The notes below the pieces were generated by a model. The model had not been told where the DNA came from, ran no database searches, and saw only the letters and a program-made list of their open reading frames with translations. A DNA stretch of 64,000 nucleotides. Origin: Areca catechu (Eukaryota; Streptophyta; Magnoliopsida; Arecales; Arecaceae). How positions within the stretch are numbered: position 1 is the stretch's first letter; each line of letters starts with the position of its first letter. Shown in pieces: positions 11,021-24,200 of this stretch. Location of the stretch: contig CM038042.1 in assembly GCA_021397845.1 (NCBI GenBank), positions 30,244,418 through 30,308,417 of the forward strand, written 5' to 3'. Both the position numbers and the translations under genes were made by a program.

Positions 11021-12213
11021 TGTGGCTAGATTGCTAACGTGGGATGTTCAAACTGGCGTGGAGTCCCCATCAGACGCCAAGCTAGGTTTCAATATGGGCC
11101 CCTTCGCCGGGCTGAGCTCCCCCGAAGCAACAGGGTTGCCCGCCGAAGTCGAGCTCAGTCCTCCGCCAGGTCGGTCCCCGCCGGGTCGGGATGCCTAGGC
11201 CGGAGCCAAGTACAAGTCCCCATCCAAGCCGAACCCCTTAAGATCGGGCCCCGTGGTCAGGAGTCGAGCTCGAGTCTCCTCCGCCACGAGGAGCCCCTCC
11301 GAGGTCGGATCCCTTGGGCTGGGAGGCGCCTCGCCCACCTCCGTCAGGTCGAGCTCATCCGAAGCTGAGCTCCGCTGGTCCGTAGTCGAGCTCAGCCCTC
11401 CTCCGGCCAACCGAGCCACCTCAAGGAGAGCCCCTTGGAGATGGGCCCCACCTTTCCAGCTCGGTCCCCAGCTCAGACAGAGGCACCAACCACCAAGGGA
11501 GCGGCGCCTCCTCTCCAAGGACAACGGCGAGCCTCCCGAGGGTCGTACAGCAACGCCGCCATGCCGCCATTAATGCCCACGGCCGTCACTCACACCAGAA
11601 AGAAAGGAAACTCATATCAAGGCACCATGCCCTCCACCAACCTGCCGTACCACCAGGAAATGACCCAACCGGAGAGCGCGAGTCCCGAGGGCGGCGACCG
11701 CTAACCGAGGCCCTACCAGGCTTCCAGGAGTGGGGCAAGCAGAGAGAATGTCAGAGTCATGGAAGCTTCCCTGGCTACCTGACAGGAGAGGCGTCCCGTC
11801 TACGGCACGATACCTCGTCGCACACGTCTGACGACACGGGGTGATCCCGAGGCAAGCCAAAGTAAAAACTCAGCCAGAGTAAGCCAAAAGTAAGCAAGCA
11901 CAGAAACAAGGGAGAGAGGCCAGACAAGAGGATTCTTCCACCTCGGCCATCACCTCTCCCAGCTCACTCTCACTTCCATATACACTACACTCACTCCTCC
12001 TAGCATGGAACTCATCCCGAGGGGCTCGACAGGAGGATCTGTTCCCCATATTGTCACTGACTTGACCGTCGGAGCGCCCCCGCCGGAATCCCAGCCCGAG
12101 TCACTGACGTTGTTTCTTGCAGGTCCCGAGGCACCGGAGGCATCCCGAATAGACGGACGCGTGACCCTCGATGTCACCAGTAGCCACGGGCCACGACGAT
12201 TCGGGCGGCAACA
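11021..12213 (+). repeat. 3' LTR of the Tat element (1193 bp)
   Basis: It starts tgtggctaga and ends cggcaaca. The last 563 bp or so match the truncated 5' LTR. The body is GC-rich with many gagctc/gtcgag motifs. Immediately downstream lies acagg. Confidence 0.85.
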
Positions 12214-14898
12214 ACAGGGATTACAGGAAGGATTGCTATCATTATTGCTATAATGACTGGATTGCTATAATGACGGCTTGGAATTTGCTATAATGCCTAT
12301 CACTGTCTTTGCATCATTTCTGACTTCAATCTTGACTTTCACGCTCATTTCTTCACTGCATTTCAGCTCTTCTTTATCTTTTGATTACTATAATGACTGC
12401 CTGGAATTTGGAAGAATACAGGGATTTCCTCGCTAAATTCAGCTCTTTCTTTATCTCTGGATGGACTATAATCATTGCCTGGAATTTGGAAGAATACAGG
12501 AATTACAGGAAGGATTGCTACTTTTGCTGCTTTTCTTTTCATCTGGACTCTATTATGATAGAATCTCAGGGTCAGGACTTATTTCACAGCAATGCCAATC
12601 ATTTATCCACAAATGGCCACAGCTTTCAATTCTCACGAAAGGAAGATCGATCATGGATTGTTACTTCAAACTACATCTATACAACAAGATGATTTATTAT
12701 GATTCACATCACTTCATATGTCCAAAGTTCAACCTTTTACAACATTGCAGACACGATCAAAGTATCGGCAAATCAAACGATTATCTGGGTCATCTTGCTT
12801 TTGGACTTCTGCAAATCTTCCGTTCGGGTTGTATTTACTTGTTATCGTAAACTTCTCCCTTTTGGGTTTTATCTACTTGCTTCTCATTGTAAATCTCTTA
12901 TCTTCACTTCCTGGATCCTTGTATGTAACTCACTTTTGGCTTCGGTTTAATACATTCGACCTTTTCAGGCATGTTTCTATCAAAAAAAAAAAAACATTCA
13001 TTGTCAGTTTCGATGGATCTTTATTACAATATTCTCAATTATATCAAGAATCCATTCTTTAAAATTGTAGTTATAAATGCACGATAAGAATATCGTTCAT
13101 TCAGATCAAATTATATATAAGTTGGTATTCCTTTGTTTTGTTTGAAATTTTTTGATATTCATGGAAAAAGTGGAATATAAATGAAAAGATTTTATTGGAA
13201 GTATAGACATATACAACATGTGGACATTCTTTAGAAGATTCAGTCCAGGGAATCCAATTAGAAATTTTCATAGGATATATCAATATTAAACTAAAAAGAT
13301 TCAAAAAAAGATTTTACTTATAACTACTTGTACATGTACTTACAACCTCCTTGTGAAGGAAGAGCATGGAGGATAGAAGATCCCAGAGCGGCCACAATTT
13401 AAGGGGATATATTTGAATCCAGGACCACAAATGATAATCGACCTTGAGCTCGAACACCAACGGACTACCAAATCAAGATATATATATATAAAGATATATA
13501 TTTCCATTTCCAAAGATCAAAAGATATATTATTTTTTAAGAAAAAACATTATTGACATCTTATTCAATAATCTGAGGGGCATGCATCAGAAGCAAGGCCT
13601 AGCGATCAGAGTCCATTGGATGGTAGCATTCCTCACCCATGGCGAGCTAAATCGTACTCAGATCTGAGATGTCAATCTTCACAGCAGCTTAATAACTTTC
13701 GTAGCAAGATTTCTGAGATATTTAAATTAGTTTCCGTTACTTTGCTGAATTGGAGATAAGAATCATCACGTCCAAATATTTGCATGCAGGCAATTGGTAT
13801 CTAGAGTCTGCTTTGCTGTAAGGTCAATCACCTTTGCTTGTGAGTGCAAGCTAATGATGCGAGAAAGTAGCAAGAAGAATGGAGTTAGCGTGGTGGACTC
13901 CACCACACGGAGCCAAAGAGTTTTGGTCATATGGACACACCCATTCCAATACTAGGAATTGGGCTCGATTATCCACCATTAACTCAAAATCCCAGCCAAC
14001 TTGGATGGTTTTGGTACTGAACTCCTCGTATGTCTGATGGTAGCTGCTGGACCGAACCTTGGTTGATTACGAATGACACACTCTTTGACACACAGGAAGC
14101 AACGTTCAGAATCTACCACCGCTTTCAAATACCCCATTACCACCTTTCACATTTATCTCACTTGAAGAAGGGTGCCTTGCGTTCTCATTAAGAAACTAAT
14201 TTCTTGCACTTAAGCATTGTTAATTGGGCATAAGATGAGCAAGCCAACCATTGATCAGTGCCGGTTTGAAAACTGTGGCAAGAATGGATCCCAGCCTAAG
14301 CCTGGCTCTAGAACTAATCTTCAATGAGACAATCAGCCAAATATTGAGCTAACAGCAGGTTGATTGCAATCATCATGTTCGATTGGCACCTTGACGGGAA
14401 CCAATTGATGGCTTATTAGACAACCTATGGAGATCAGTCATTGCATGTCTCGTGCTGTTGCAGTTAGAACACAGCATTCAGACTCAGGTTAATTTCATTT
14501 GAAAAGAGAATGGTAATGAATGATACCTTGGGGAAAAAAGAATTAATGCTTTTATCTGTAAGCTTTTGATTATACAGAACAAAAAGATTATTCATAACTT
14601 ACAAAAAAAAAAAAAATCAGGGAAAAATCCAATCCTTCTTTGGCAATGCTCAGACTGCTTCACTCACAAATACAGAATACAACAGGAGCTGCATGAGACC
14701 AGCCAATGGACTCATTTTGGCAAATCACTGCATCTATTCAGATTGTGCACCAAGCAAATTCCAGATGCGGACTATCAAAACATTGTAAGAACACTTTTTC
14801 CGGCCAGGGATGAAAGAATTACATAGCGCACAACTATAATGCACAGAAACAAGACAATTTCCTATAATCACCAACTAGAAAAGAAAAGAATTCTAATG
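12214..14898. other. Intergenic or 3'-flanking sequence without a recognised gene
   Basis: Just after the Tat element is a degenerate local repeat of about 76 bp (12363-12421 and 12438-12500), with the shared block gcctggaatttggaagaata. The rest is AT-rich with no coding frame I trust. The right end must contain the 3' UTR of the lipase gene, read leftward from 14898, but no clear polyadenylation signal could be chosen. Confidence 0.5.
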
Positions 14899-15210
14899 TC
14901 AGTCGTCAACATTGATGTCTCTCTTCAGAACTAGGTTCCCAGAAGCATTCTTAGTGAAGAGCTTCTCCACCAATTCATCCCAGTTAGTTCTGCTGGATTT
15001 TGAGCTACGGCAGGAGGTTGCTTCACCTGGGTTGTCCAAAGGTGAAGGGTTAGTGTCATCACAGGGTTGTTCCGTTGATGACACAGCATGTGGTACATTC
15101 AAACTCACTGCTCTTTCCAAGGCATCCTTGTGTTCTTGTTCAAGACTCAGCTTCCTCTCCATTTTTTGCTGCAGTGGTGGATCTGTGGCCTCAGCACTTT
15201 CCTTCATTCT
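14899..15210 (-). CDS. Lipase gene exon 5 with stop codon
   Basis: It encodes residues 342-444: a charged, helical tail (QQKMERKLSLEQEHKDALER), AVSLNVPHAVSS, a low-complexity acidic/serine linker, and the family's terminal signature NWDELVEKLFTKNASGNLVL. The acceptor is tgatttttctcag, 115 bp after exon 4. The upstream ATG at 15229-15231 lies in the intron and is not used. TGA is at 14899-14901. Confidence 0.92.
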   Translation of the reverse strand, partial: RMKESAEATDPPLQQKMERKLSLEQEHKDALERAVSLNVPHAVSSTEQPCDDTNPSPLDNPGEATSCRSSKSSRTNWDELVEKLFTKNASGNLVLKRDINVDD

Positions 15211-18200
15211 CTGAGAAAAATCAGCCACCATTAGGATCTATTCTGCAGTTTCTAGCATCAGTTCAACGACACTTTTGGAGCTCAATGATGTTACCAATAC
15301 AGATAATAGTAAAGGCTTCACTTACATCAAAAGCCTTTTGTGATTCTCGTTCTATCCAAAGAATTGCATGGTCAGATGTAGTATTACATGATAGCACAAC
15401 ATGTTCAAATCTTCCTTCGACTGGAATGGCAGTCCTTACCTCAGGAGGATATCTTCCACATCTGCCATAACAAATAGCATCAAATTTTCCATTAATGCAA
15501 GTGTTTGCATGACTGAAAAAATTAATCTCATTTTATGTGCATGATAGCAGGCTCAGGACAGTATTGTTTTACATTCTCTGTGACATTTGTCTAGAATTCT
15601 CTACATTAGTTGGATTTCTCAATGGATTGTATCAAATTTAAAATAATAATTAAACAAGAAAACCGAAAAACAACAAATATCACTGTCACACTAATCAATG
15701 AACATCCCCTAATAAAAATATTAAAAAAATGGCATTCTAGTACAATAACTAGTATGCCACACCATACTGTGTCGATATGCTACTGAACTAGTACCATAAT
15801 GTACTGGTTACCAACCAGTACGACACTTGGTAACAATTTGACAAACCTTGAATGGACATGCTAGATAGGATTTTAACCCTTTTATCAAACTAAAAAATAA
15901 TGCCACACAAATTGTCTAGGCGGTCAACTTTTAAAATTGTTCAAGATAACCATTGTTAGTAAAGATTTGGGGGAAAAATAAGATGGTGCAAGATGGTTCA
16001 GAGGTCTATCTAACTTTTATCACACAATGATCCTACCCTTTTCTGACTGGACCAGGAATCTTGTATATAATTTTGCTTTGCTATGTACTGGGATTTCTAT
16101 GAGTCCTTTATCAAAGTCATGAGGCAACAAAAAGATTAGAGAAACAAAATGAGCAATTCTATCATCTCTCAACTAGAAGTAGAATTTTCTAATGTTATAA
16201 CAAATATTTCTTACCTATTTCAATTTATTATAAATGATTAAAGTTGATTGAATACAAAATTATGAAACTTTATATTTCTAGCAATGGAGTAAAGCATTGT
16301 ATTTCAGGAGGTGGTACCTCTCAATTTTTTCAAAATGTCAATAACAAAAAATGAAGATTTGTATCAAGCATAGTTTTGCTAATAACATTCATTCACAAGT
16401 GACGACAGATGATTAGTGGAAGTCTGGAAGACTACTTCCTTCAATAAAGAATTATCACAAATGTCCAACTTATGAAACAGTTTGACGATTGTGATGCAGA
16501 GTACAAGCTCCCTAGACCTCTCAAAGTTAGAAATAGAACTCCTGATCTCCATGATTACTTCAATTATTAGTATGTTAAACTCATGCATTAAAGCTTTATT
16601 TTCTACCCTAGAACTCTGAAATTAGTATAGTTTAAATGAAGTACATGAAATAATAATATATTACCAAAAGATATTAGATAGTGCTAAGTAACCAAGGGCA
16701 ATATTGTCAAATGAAATTTGCCTCAGATGATTGACCAAATAACTGGCACATCATGAACAAGGGTAATGTACCCATATTTTTCTCTTGCAAAATTAGGAAT
16801 AATATGAATTTAGTTATTGGCATTAATTGCAAATAAAAAAATTGGTCATCACAACATTTATGCTACTACTTAACAAAAAAACAATCTAAGGTTGATTTGA
16901 ATTAATCTTTAACTTAATAATTTAAACAACACCATATTTCTTTGGCATGAAATAGTTTATGCATTTTGCATTTATATTTATAGATACTAATATAAAATAC
17001 AATTCGCCTGGCTGCATATGCATCCTCATATCGAGGTTTTAAGTTTTGGTCAAAGACAACTCATCTAGATCAAGACCAAATTGAAAGCGACTCCTAGCTT
17101 CAGGTTTCAGTTAATTTCAGCAGTTTCGCTCGGTTTCAGCTAAATTTGTCAATTTCAATTTAGTTTTGATGGTTTTGGCCGGTTTGGTTGAAACTAAATG
17201 AAACTAGGCATAAATGTTTCTTCTAAAAATTATGTTGGCATATTAGGATAGTTTCTTCTAATAAAGTGTGACTGCATTGTTTTCTTGAGTTAAAGAAGTA
17301 GATAACAAGTTTAATCTTTAATAGCCCAAGGCCTCCAAAAACACCCTTACAATTATATGTTGGGACAGATGTGGTGCTCTCAAGCCTTGGAAGGCCAGAG
17401 AAGGAGTTATGGCGAGGACTCTAAGAGTCTAAGATCAGTTTGGATCCTAGGACTAGGACTGGGTTGGTCCTAGAATGGAGATTTGGCCCTCTATGGGCTC
17501 GAGATCCAGGATTTTGGATCTTGAGAAGACTAACCCATGTTGGATCGGGTTTGGATCCAAATAGGTGTGAAAGTGGGTTAGGACATGGATATACAAGGGC
17601 TTGGATGAGTGCTGTCCTAATTGGATTAGTCTTGAGAGAATTAGAATTGGATTTAGATTTATGTTTCTAGTCCTATTTGGATTAGAAAAATCCTTTGATC
17701 TATAAAAGGGCTCTTCATATAAACATAATGTAATAGAATCAAGAGATCTCTAATTCTTCTTAAATTCCTCTCTCCCCTCTATCTCCCTCTTCTTGTGCCA
17801 TCAATAAATATTACACAGCAAGAAGAAGCAACGCCAAGAGAAAGCAAGACATTCAAACATATTTCAGCATTCTATTTTCAGCACTGACAGGTTCCTGTTC
17901 TTGGAACTGTTTCTCCACAGAAATCTATTTTTGGTGAAATTAAAATAGCAAGGAGGGCACTTCCTAGTGATGTTACAGTTTTAATTTCATTCCCAAAGGA
18001 GCTTCGGAGAAGTCCTAGCATTATCGGCAAGTTGTTGATTGCATAACAGAGTTTTGCAGAATTCTGTGTAGCAAGGTTTTTGCGTGCATATTTGGTGGCC
18101 GCCCCGATTCTTGTTTCACATCAGATTCCAATAGATAAAAGGCCATCTAAAGAGCCTTCTTTGAGAAGGATTCCAGGTCCAAATCAGACTTAGAGAGGTG

Positions 18201-21200
18201 GATTAGTTAGGGTGCAAGATCAACCTTGGCGGGTGGACTGGTTTGACCAAGGAGTCCTAGTCCAACTAGAACTTCTCATTTTTTCTTGCTGCTATCTTAA
18301 TCTATTTGGACTGCTTCCAGGATGTGGAAAGAAGGATTTCTTATCTGAAACTCGTGGAGACTCGTCCTAGAAGGTCAAGGGCTCGAACGAAGTAGGATTT
18401 GGACATCGGTGCGCAAAGTACTAGGCTGTAGAATTTCTGTACCTAGGAAGGACATGAAAGAGCTACTAGAGCTTGGTGTTTGGCTGCCCAAACGAACTCC
18501 GATCGATGCAAAACTTGATGGAGGTATCCATTGCTGAGTTTGGAACGTCCATGCAAAGGTTGGCGACCCTAGCAATTGGTATCAGATCCAGGAGATGTGT
18601 GGGAAACAAAGGCTATAATCCAAAAATTTTGCACATCTTGTTCCACAGTACCCTTCTCAATTCTTCTTCATATTTTGTTTGTGGCTGATTTTTAGTATCA
18701 CCATGGGCAGCAAGATAAAGGTAGAGTTTGAGAAATTTGACAGGAAGAAAAGCTTCTCGATGTGGAGGGTGAGGATAGAGGATTTGCTGGTCTAACTTGG
18801 GTTGGATTTAGCTTTGGGAAAAAAGCCAGAGGATATGATAGAAAAGCAATGGATTTCACTGGAAAAGGGAGCGTGTTTGACGATCAGGGGATGTTTGGTA
18901 GATGAGGTATTGTATAGTATCCTAAAAGAGAGGTTATCCAAGAGGTTGCGGTCAAGATTGCACACCATGTACATAGGAAAGAACATGTGCAACAAGTTGA
19001 TGCTGAAGAAGCAACTATATAGCATTCGGATGCAGGAAGGTGAGGACGTAGTTGGGCTTATTCAGCGGTTCGACCAGATGAGTATGGATTTGCTGAACCT
19101 TAAAGTGAAGATGAAAGAAAAGGACAAGAGCTTGCTCTTGCTATGCTCGTTGCTCAGTAGCTTTGATCCGTTGATAATGACTCTATTGTATGATAAGGAG
19201 ATGCTGCATTATAAGAAGATAGTATCGATATTTAGGTCCAACGAGCAAAGGGAACAAATGACGAAGCACAAAACTTCCTAGGAGGGCCTCGTCATTAGAG
19301 AGAAGCCCAAAGAGGGAAGGATGGCAGCAAGTAGAGGGAACGGTCCAAATCCCGGAAAAGTGGCAAGGAGGCAAGGTGCTTCAAGTGCAATGAAGTATGA
19401 CACTTTAAGCAAAAATGTCCACTTTGGAAGAAGTGCAAGGGAGAAAAGGAAGAATCTAATTTCATGAGTTTTGTTGGTGTTTAGAAAAGGACTTCCTCTT
19501 GATAGTTTTGGAAGAGCTAGAAAGATCAGGAGAACGTGAAACGACATTAGTAGAGGAGAAGCAGCAGGAGGCACAACAGGGCTGCATTGGATAGCTAACT
19601 TTGATTTCTGATTTTTTTTGCAAGAGCACTAGAAGTCAAGATTCAGGTGGGGCACCATCCAGAGGTGCCTCTACGTATGGAGGGAGATTTGACACAAGTT
19701 TGAGACTGAGAGTTGCAGGGAAAGGTGCCAAATTCTAGCATCAATGGTGGTGATGCACCGTATGGGTTGATGCAAGATGTGCGGCATCGGAGAGGAGCTG
19801 CCTTGAAAAGATGATGTCATATGCATGTGTTGCAGTGAGAGAGGATCCGAATGCCTATGAGGAGGCTAAGGCTAGTCTCATGAGAGCTAGGTGGGTTCAA
19901 GCCATGACAGGCGAGCTGCAGTCCTTCCAAGAGAAGTTGAAATAATGATTGGTGCAGGTGCAAATGAGAATGAAGCCAATAGGACATCGGAGGGTGCACA
20001 AATGCAGGGACCTTCAACCCAAGTGGAGGTGGACCTCTCAGCAACCTCCAAGGAAGCTTCAAAGGTCAAGGGCGCAGCATCGCAGATGAAGTTTGCACAA
20101 TGAGCTGTCAGAGCGCACAGCAGCAGGATTGTGCAAACGGATCGTACGGAACGTACCAAGGCTTGTAAGCACCAAGGTGAAAATTATTGGGATAGATGTG
20201 GTGCTCCCAAGCCTTGGAAGGCCAAGGAGAGGAGTCATAGTGATGACTCCAAGAGTCTAGGATCAGTTTGGATCCTAGGACTAGGATTAGGTTGGTCCTT
20301 GGATAGAGGTTCGGCCCTCCACGGACTCGAGATCTAGGATTTTGGATCTTGAGGGAGCTAATCTATGTTGGGTCGAGTTTGGATCCAGGTGAATGTGAGA
20401 GTAGGTCAAAACATGGATGTACATAGGCTTGGGTGAATGCTCTCCTTAGCCTTGAAAAAATTAGAATTGGATTTAGATTTATGTTTCTAGTTCTATTTAG
20501 ATTAAAAAAATCCTTTGGTCTAAAAAAAGGCCCTTTATATAAACCTAATGTAATGGAATCAAGAGATCTCTAATTCTCCCTAAATTTCTCTCTCCCCTTT
20601 CTTCCTCTCCTCGCACCATCAATAAACATTACATAGCAAGAAGAAGCAACACCAAGAGAAAGCAAGATGTCCAAACATATTTCATCATTCTGTTTTCAGC
20701 ATTGACAAGTCGCACCATCAATAAACATCACACAGCAAGAAAAAGCAACCCCAAGAGAAACCAAGACGTCCAAACATATTTCATCATTCTGTTTTCAATA
20801 TTGATAGGTCCTTATTCTCGGGACTATTTCTCTCTCCATTGAACTCCATTTTGGATGAAATTAAAATAACAAGGAGGGTACTTCCTGGTGATGCTACAGT
20901 TTTAGTTTTATGTTCAAAGAAGCTTTGGAGAAGTCCCAGCATTATCGGCAAGTTGCTGGTCGCAGAACAGAGTTCTAAAAAATTCTGTGCAGCAAGATTT
21001 TTGCATGCATTTTTAGTGGCTGCCCCAATTCTTGTTTCACGTCAGATTCCAGCAGGTGAAAGGCCATCCAAAGAGCCTTCTTTAAGAATGATTCCAAGTC
21101 CAAACCAGACTTGGAGAGGTGGATTAGTTGGGATGCAAGATTAGCCTTGGCGGGTAGATTGGTTTGACCAAGGAGTCCTAGTCCAACTAGAACTCCTCAT

Positions 21201-24200
21201 TTGCTGCTATCCTAATCTATTTGGACTGCTTGTAGGACATGGAAAGGAGGGTTTCTTGTTTGAAACTCGTGGAGACTTGTCATAAAAGGCCAAGGGCTCA
21301 ATAGAGTAGGATTTGGACGCCGGTGTGCAAAGTACTAAGCTACAGAAAATTTCTGCACTTAGGAAGGACGTGGAAGGCTGTTAGGGTTTGGTGTCTGGCT
21401 GCCCAAACGAAGTCTGATCGATGCCAAACTTGGTGGAGGCATCCGTTGATGAGTTCTAAACATCCACACAATGGTTGGCGGCCCTAAAACCATACTTTAT
21501 AAAAACTAATATGAATAATTAGATACCAGATATTTCGCAAAAAATCTTCTATACAAAACAAATATAGTACTCCATAAATTCATACAGCTAATCAAATAGC
21601 ATCTTAACTTCAAAAGTATAAGAAAATCTATATTTGTACCCACTGAAGATGAAATAAAAAGACATCTTGGAAAACTGAAGTTATATACAAATATGCATAC
21701 ACAGACACATGAACACACATAGATACCTACCTATGTACATACATGCATACATGTAGAAACATACATGTATGCACAAACATATCCATAGTAAGCTCACTTA
21801 TATGCAATATTAACTTCATCTTAGCATTGTCAAAATTATACAAATAGAGAACCTATATAACAGAAAATACTCTAAGTTGTGCATAATAACTTATTTTATT
21901 ATATTTGTTATTGTCAAATTGAAAATCTATAGACTTGGCTGAAACTGAAACTGAGTTCCCAAATGTTGCCTCATATGCACAGCCATCAAGAGACCACACT
22001 GAGTTGGTCCAAGGCAATTTCCATATATCACTAAGCTGTATGGTGGGTTGTTAGGGACCAACATAGGCATAGGCAGTTAGCATATATGGCTTGGGTCCTA
22101 ACGATGGTGATCAGATAGTCTTCTCACTCTCTCCTCTTATTTTAATAATTAATAGGAATATTCATTGCATTAGTATACTTGAACTTTAAGTATACTGCAT
22201 AACAGGATCTTGTTAATTTTTAGGTTAATAGGTCGAACCACGATTCACTGAACTGGCTGGTTTGGGCTGAACCGAATTGGACCGGCGCCTAATCAGCATG
22301 GTTCGACTTATAAATTCGTTTCCTCCTCTTTTATAAATAAAAATAAAAATAATGAACCGGGCCTGAATCAGCCCGAACTATGCTGAACTGGCTGGTTCGA
22401 GACCGGTTCAATTTTTTTTTCCTGCTATAGTGATGTGGGTTGGGGGAGTTGATAGGAAGCAACTGAGAGCCTCTCGGGCTCTCAATTTTGACAAAAACGG
22501 GAAAAGAAGGCTTCCGAACCAATTATTGCAATATTTCAAGCCAATCAAATACCGAAATAGCAAGAAAGAATGTAGATTCAAGACACATGTGCTTCCCTTC
22601 TCTCTTTCTCTCTTCCCTCTCTTTTTTTAAAAATTCATGAAAAATAAAAAATAAGGAAAAAAACAGTCAAAATTTTTATTTTGACATAATTTGAGAGTAT
22701 GTTGTAGATCTATGAAAGATTTATATAATGATGCTAAGATTATGATTTTTGTTAAGTATATGATTTTTAAAATTAAAAAGTATTTTTAAATAAAAAAGTA
22801 ATAAAATTAATAAAGTAATTAACTAAAAAAACTGTAATTATAAATTATTATTCTAGGGCTTGTAAGCTACTTTCAATATAAATTTCATATCGATTTATCC
22901 AAGTTTTGATGTATCTTATGAATAGTGCTCTACATCTAATATTGAAGAAAAAGTGACCTTTTATACATGTCCACTATTTAAAAAATCTATGTAGCATTTA
23001 TGATAGGATCCTATATGAATCTAAGATCAAATTATTTTTTATAATATTTTATATTTTTATATTTTTAAATTTAAAAAATTAATATATATATATATAATTA
23101 AATAAAAATAAAAATATTAGATAAACAAAATACTAATTAATTTATGTAATTATTTAGTTTATGTGTTTTTTAAATATTCAGGAATGGATCCATCAAGGAG
23201 GAAGAAGGATCCGGAGTGTGACATTGATTGGGAACATAGAGAATGCTCTCAGGTCGGCATCATTGGAGGTGTAAATAGTGCAATATAGAATTCAAATATT
23301 GTGAGATAACGAGTTAAAGTAGCACTTGGCTAGAGGCTAGTCTGATATACCTGCGTGCCGACAATATCCACAAGAGGTCCGTCAGTTGATAAAGAAGTAT
23401 TTTGCTAATTTCAAAATATGAAAAAAAAATATTGAAAAAGAAGGTAGATATGGATCGTAGAGCCACAGAACCACCTTATCATTTCAGGGAGTCAGAGAGA
23501 GCATCTATTCCTTCCGACGAGGCATAGATCGAGGCTGCTATTCAGGCGAGCTTGTATGAGCAAAGGCAGCTAAAGGAGATGGCTAAGCATAAAGAGTGAT
23601 TTGGACTATCAACTTTTTAATCGGGATCGGTATCGGACTTTGGAAGTGTTGCAAGACTGGGACATTTAGGAAGATCTCTTCAGTCAGAGAGCTCGTCAGG
23701 AGAGGCACCAGCTGTATTACATCCATGTTGGGAGCATTTGACAGTAGAAAGAAACCTTTCAAGAATATTTTAGCAGGAGCCACTATCAACGATGTCGATC
23801 CACATGCCTTTCTTAGTAAAGATTCCACGCAACATAAGATTGATAGTATGCTGAAAAAAAGTTAGAAGAATATGTAACGGACTATCGAATCTTTATTTCA
23901 TTTCAGTCATATCTTAGCGCATGCAGCAGACAACCGATATTTTTGCTCAGCTATTACATCTATACAGGCTACTGGTACAAGTGTAGATCCTCTAAGATCG
24001 AAGAATATTTATGATCTACTTCTGGACAGCAATAAGGAGCTAGAAAATTGGATTGCTTCCTATCAGAATAAGTGGCTCATGTATGGATTGACAATGATGT
24101 GTAATAGTTGGACTAGTCCTACTAGATAGAACGTTATTAATTTCTTGACTTATTATGATAAAAAAAAATTTCATAAATCTATTGATGCTTCAGATCAGGT

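Larger units (their letters stand above)
118..12213 (+). mobile_element. Ty3/gypsy LTR retrotransposon, Tat lineage, 5'-truncated
   Basis: The domain order on the + strand is gag, protease, reverse transcriptase, RNase H, a second RNase H, integrase, tandem arrays, an antisense gene, polypurine tract and 3' LTR. A second RNase H and an extra gene between pol and the 3' LTR are known features of Tat elements (RIRE2, Grande and Ogre relatives). The left LTR is homologous only to the last 563 bp or so of the right LTR, so about 630 bp of the 5' end is missing. All coding parts carry frameshifts and stop codons, so this copy cannot move by its own proteins. Bases 12214-12218 (acagg) follow the 3' LTR and could be a target duplication, but the left partner is lost. 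Confidence 0.93.
17358..21489 (+). mobile_element. Ty1/copia LTR retrotransposon, internally deleted
   Basis: Two LTRs (17358-18574 and 20185-21489) enclose an initiator-Met-type primer site, a nearly complete gag, a broken zinc knuckle and a fragment of the RT start. Protease, integrase and nearly all of RT-RNase H are missing. The element lies antisense to the host lipase gene, within intron 3. Clear target duplications were not visible. Confidence 0.88.

Noticed and set aside
12381..13062. Several 80- to 129-codon + strand frames after the Tat element
   Set aside because: They overlap in different frames, have AT-driven composition and match no protein family I know.
15211..15231. ATG at 15229-15231 as start of a separate small gene
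   Set aside because: It lies in the 115-bp intron before the last lipase exon. A pyrimidine-rich acceptor at 15211 and the exact phase with exon 4 explain the open frame.
17030..21960. A small element split by the copia insertion
   Set aside because: gtttcag/gaaact motifs flank the copia element on both sides, but the distances are large and no inverted ends or target duplications could be set.
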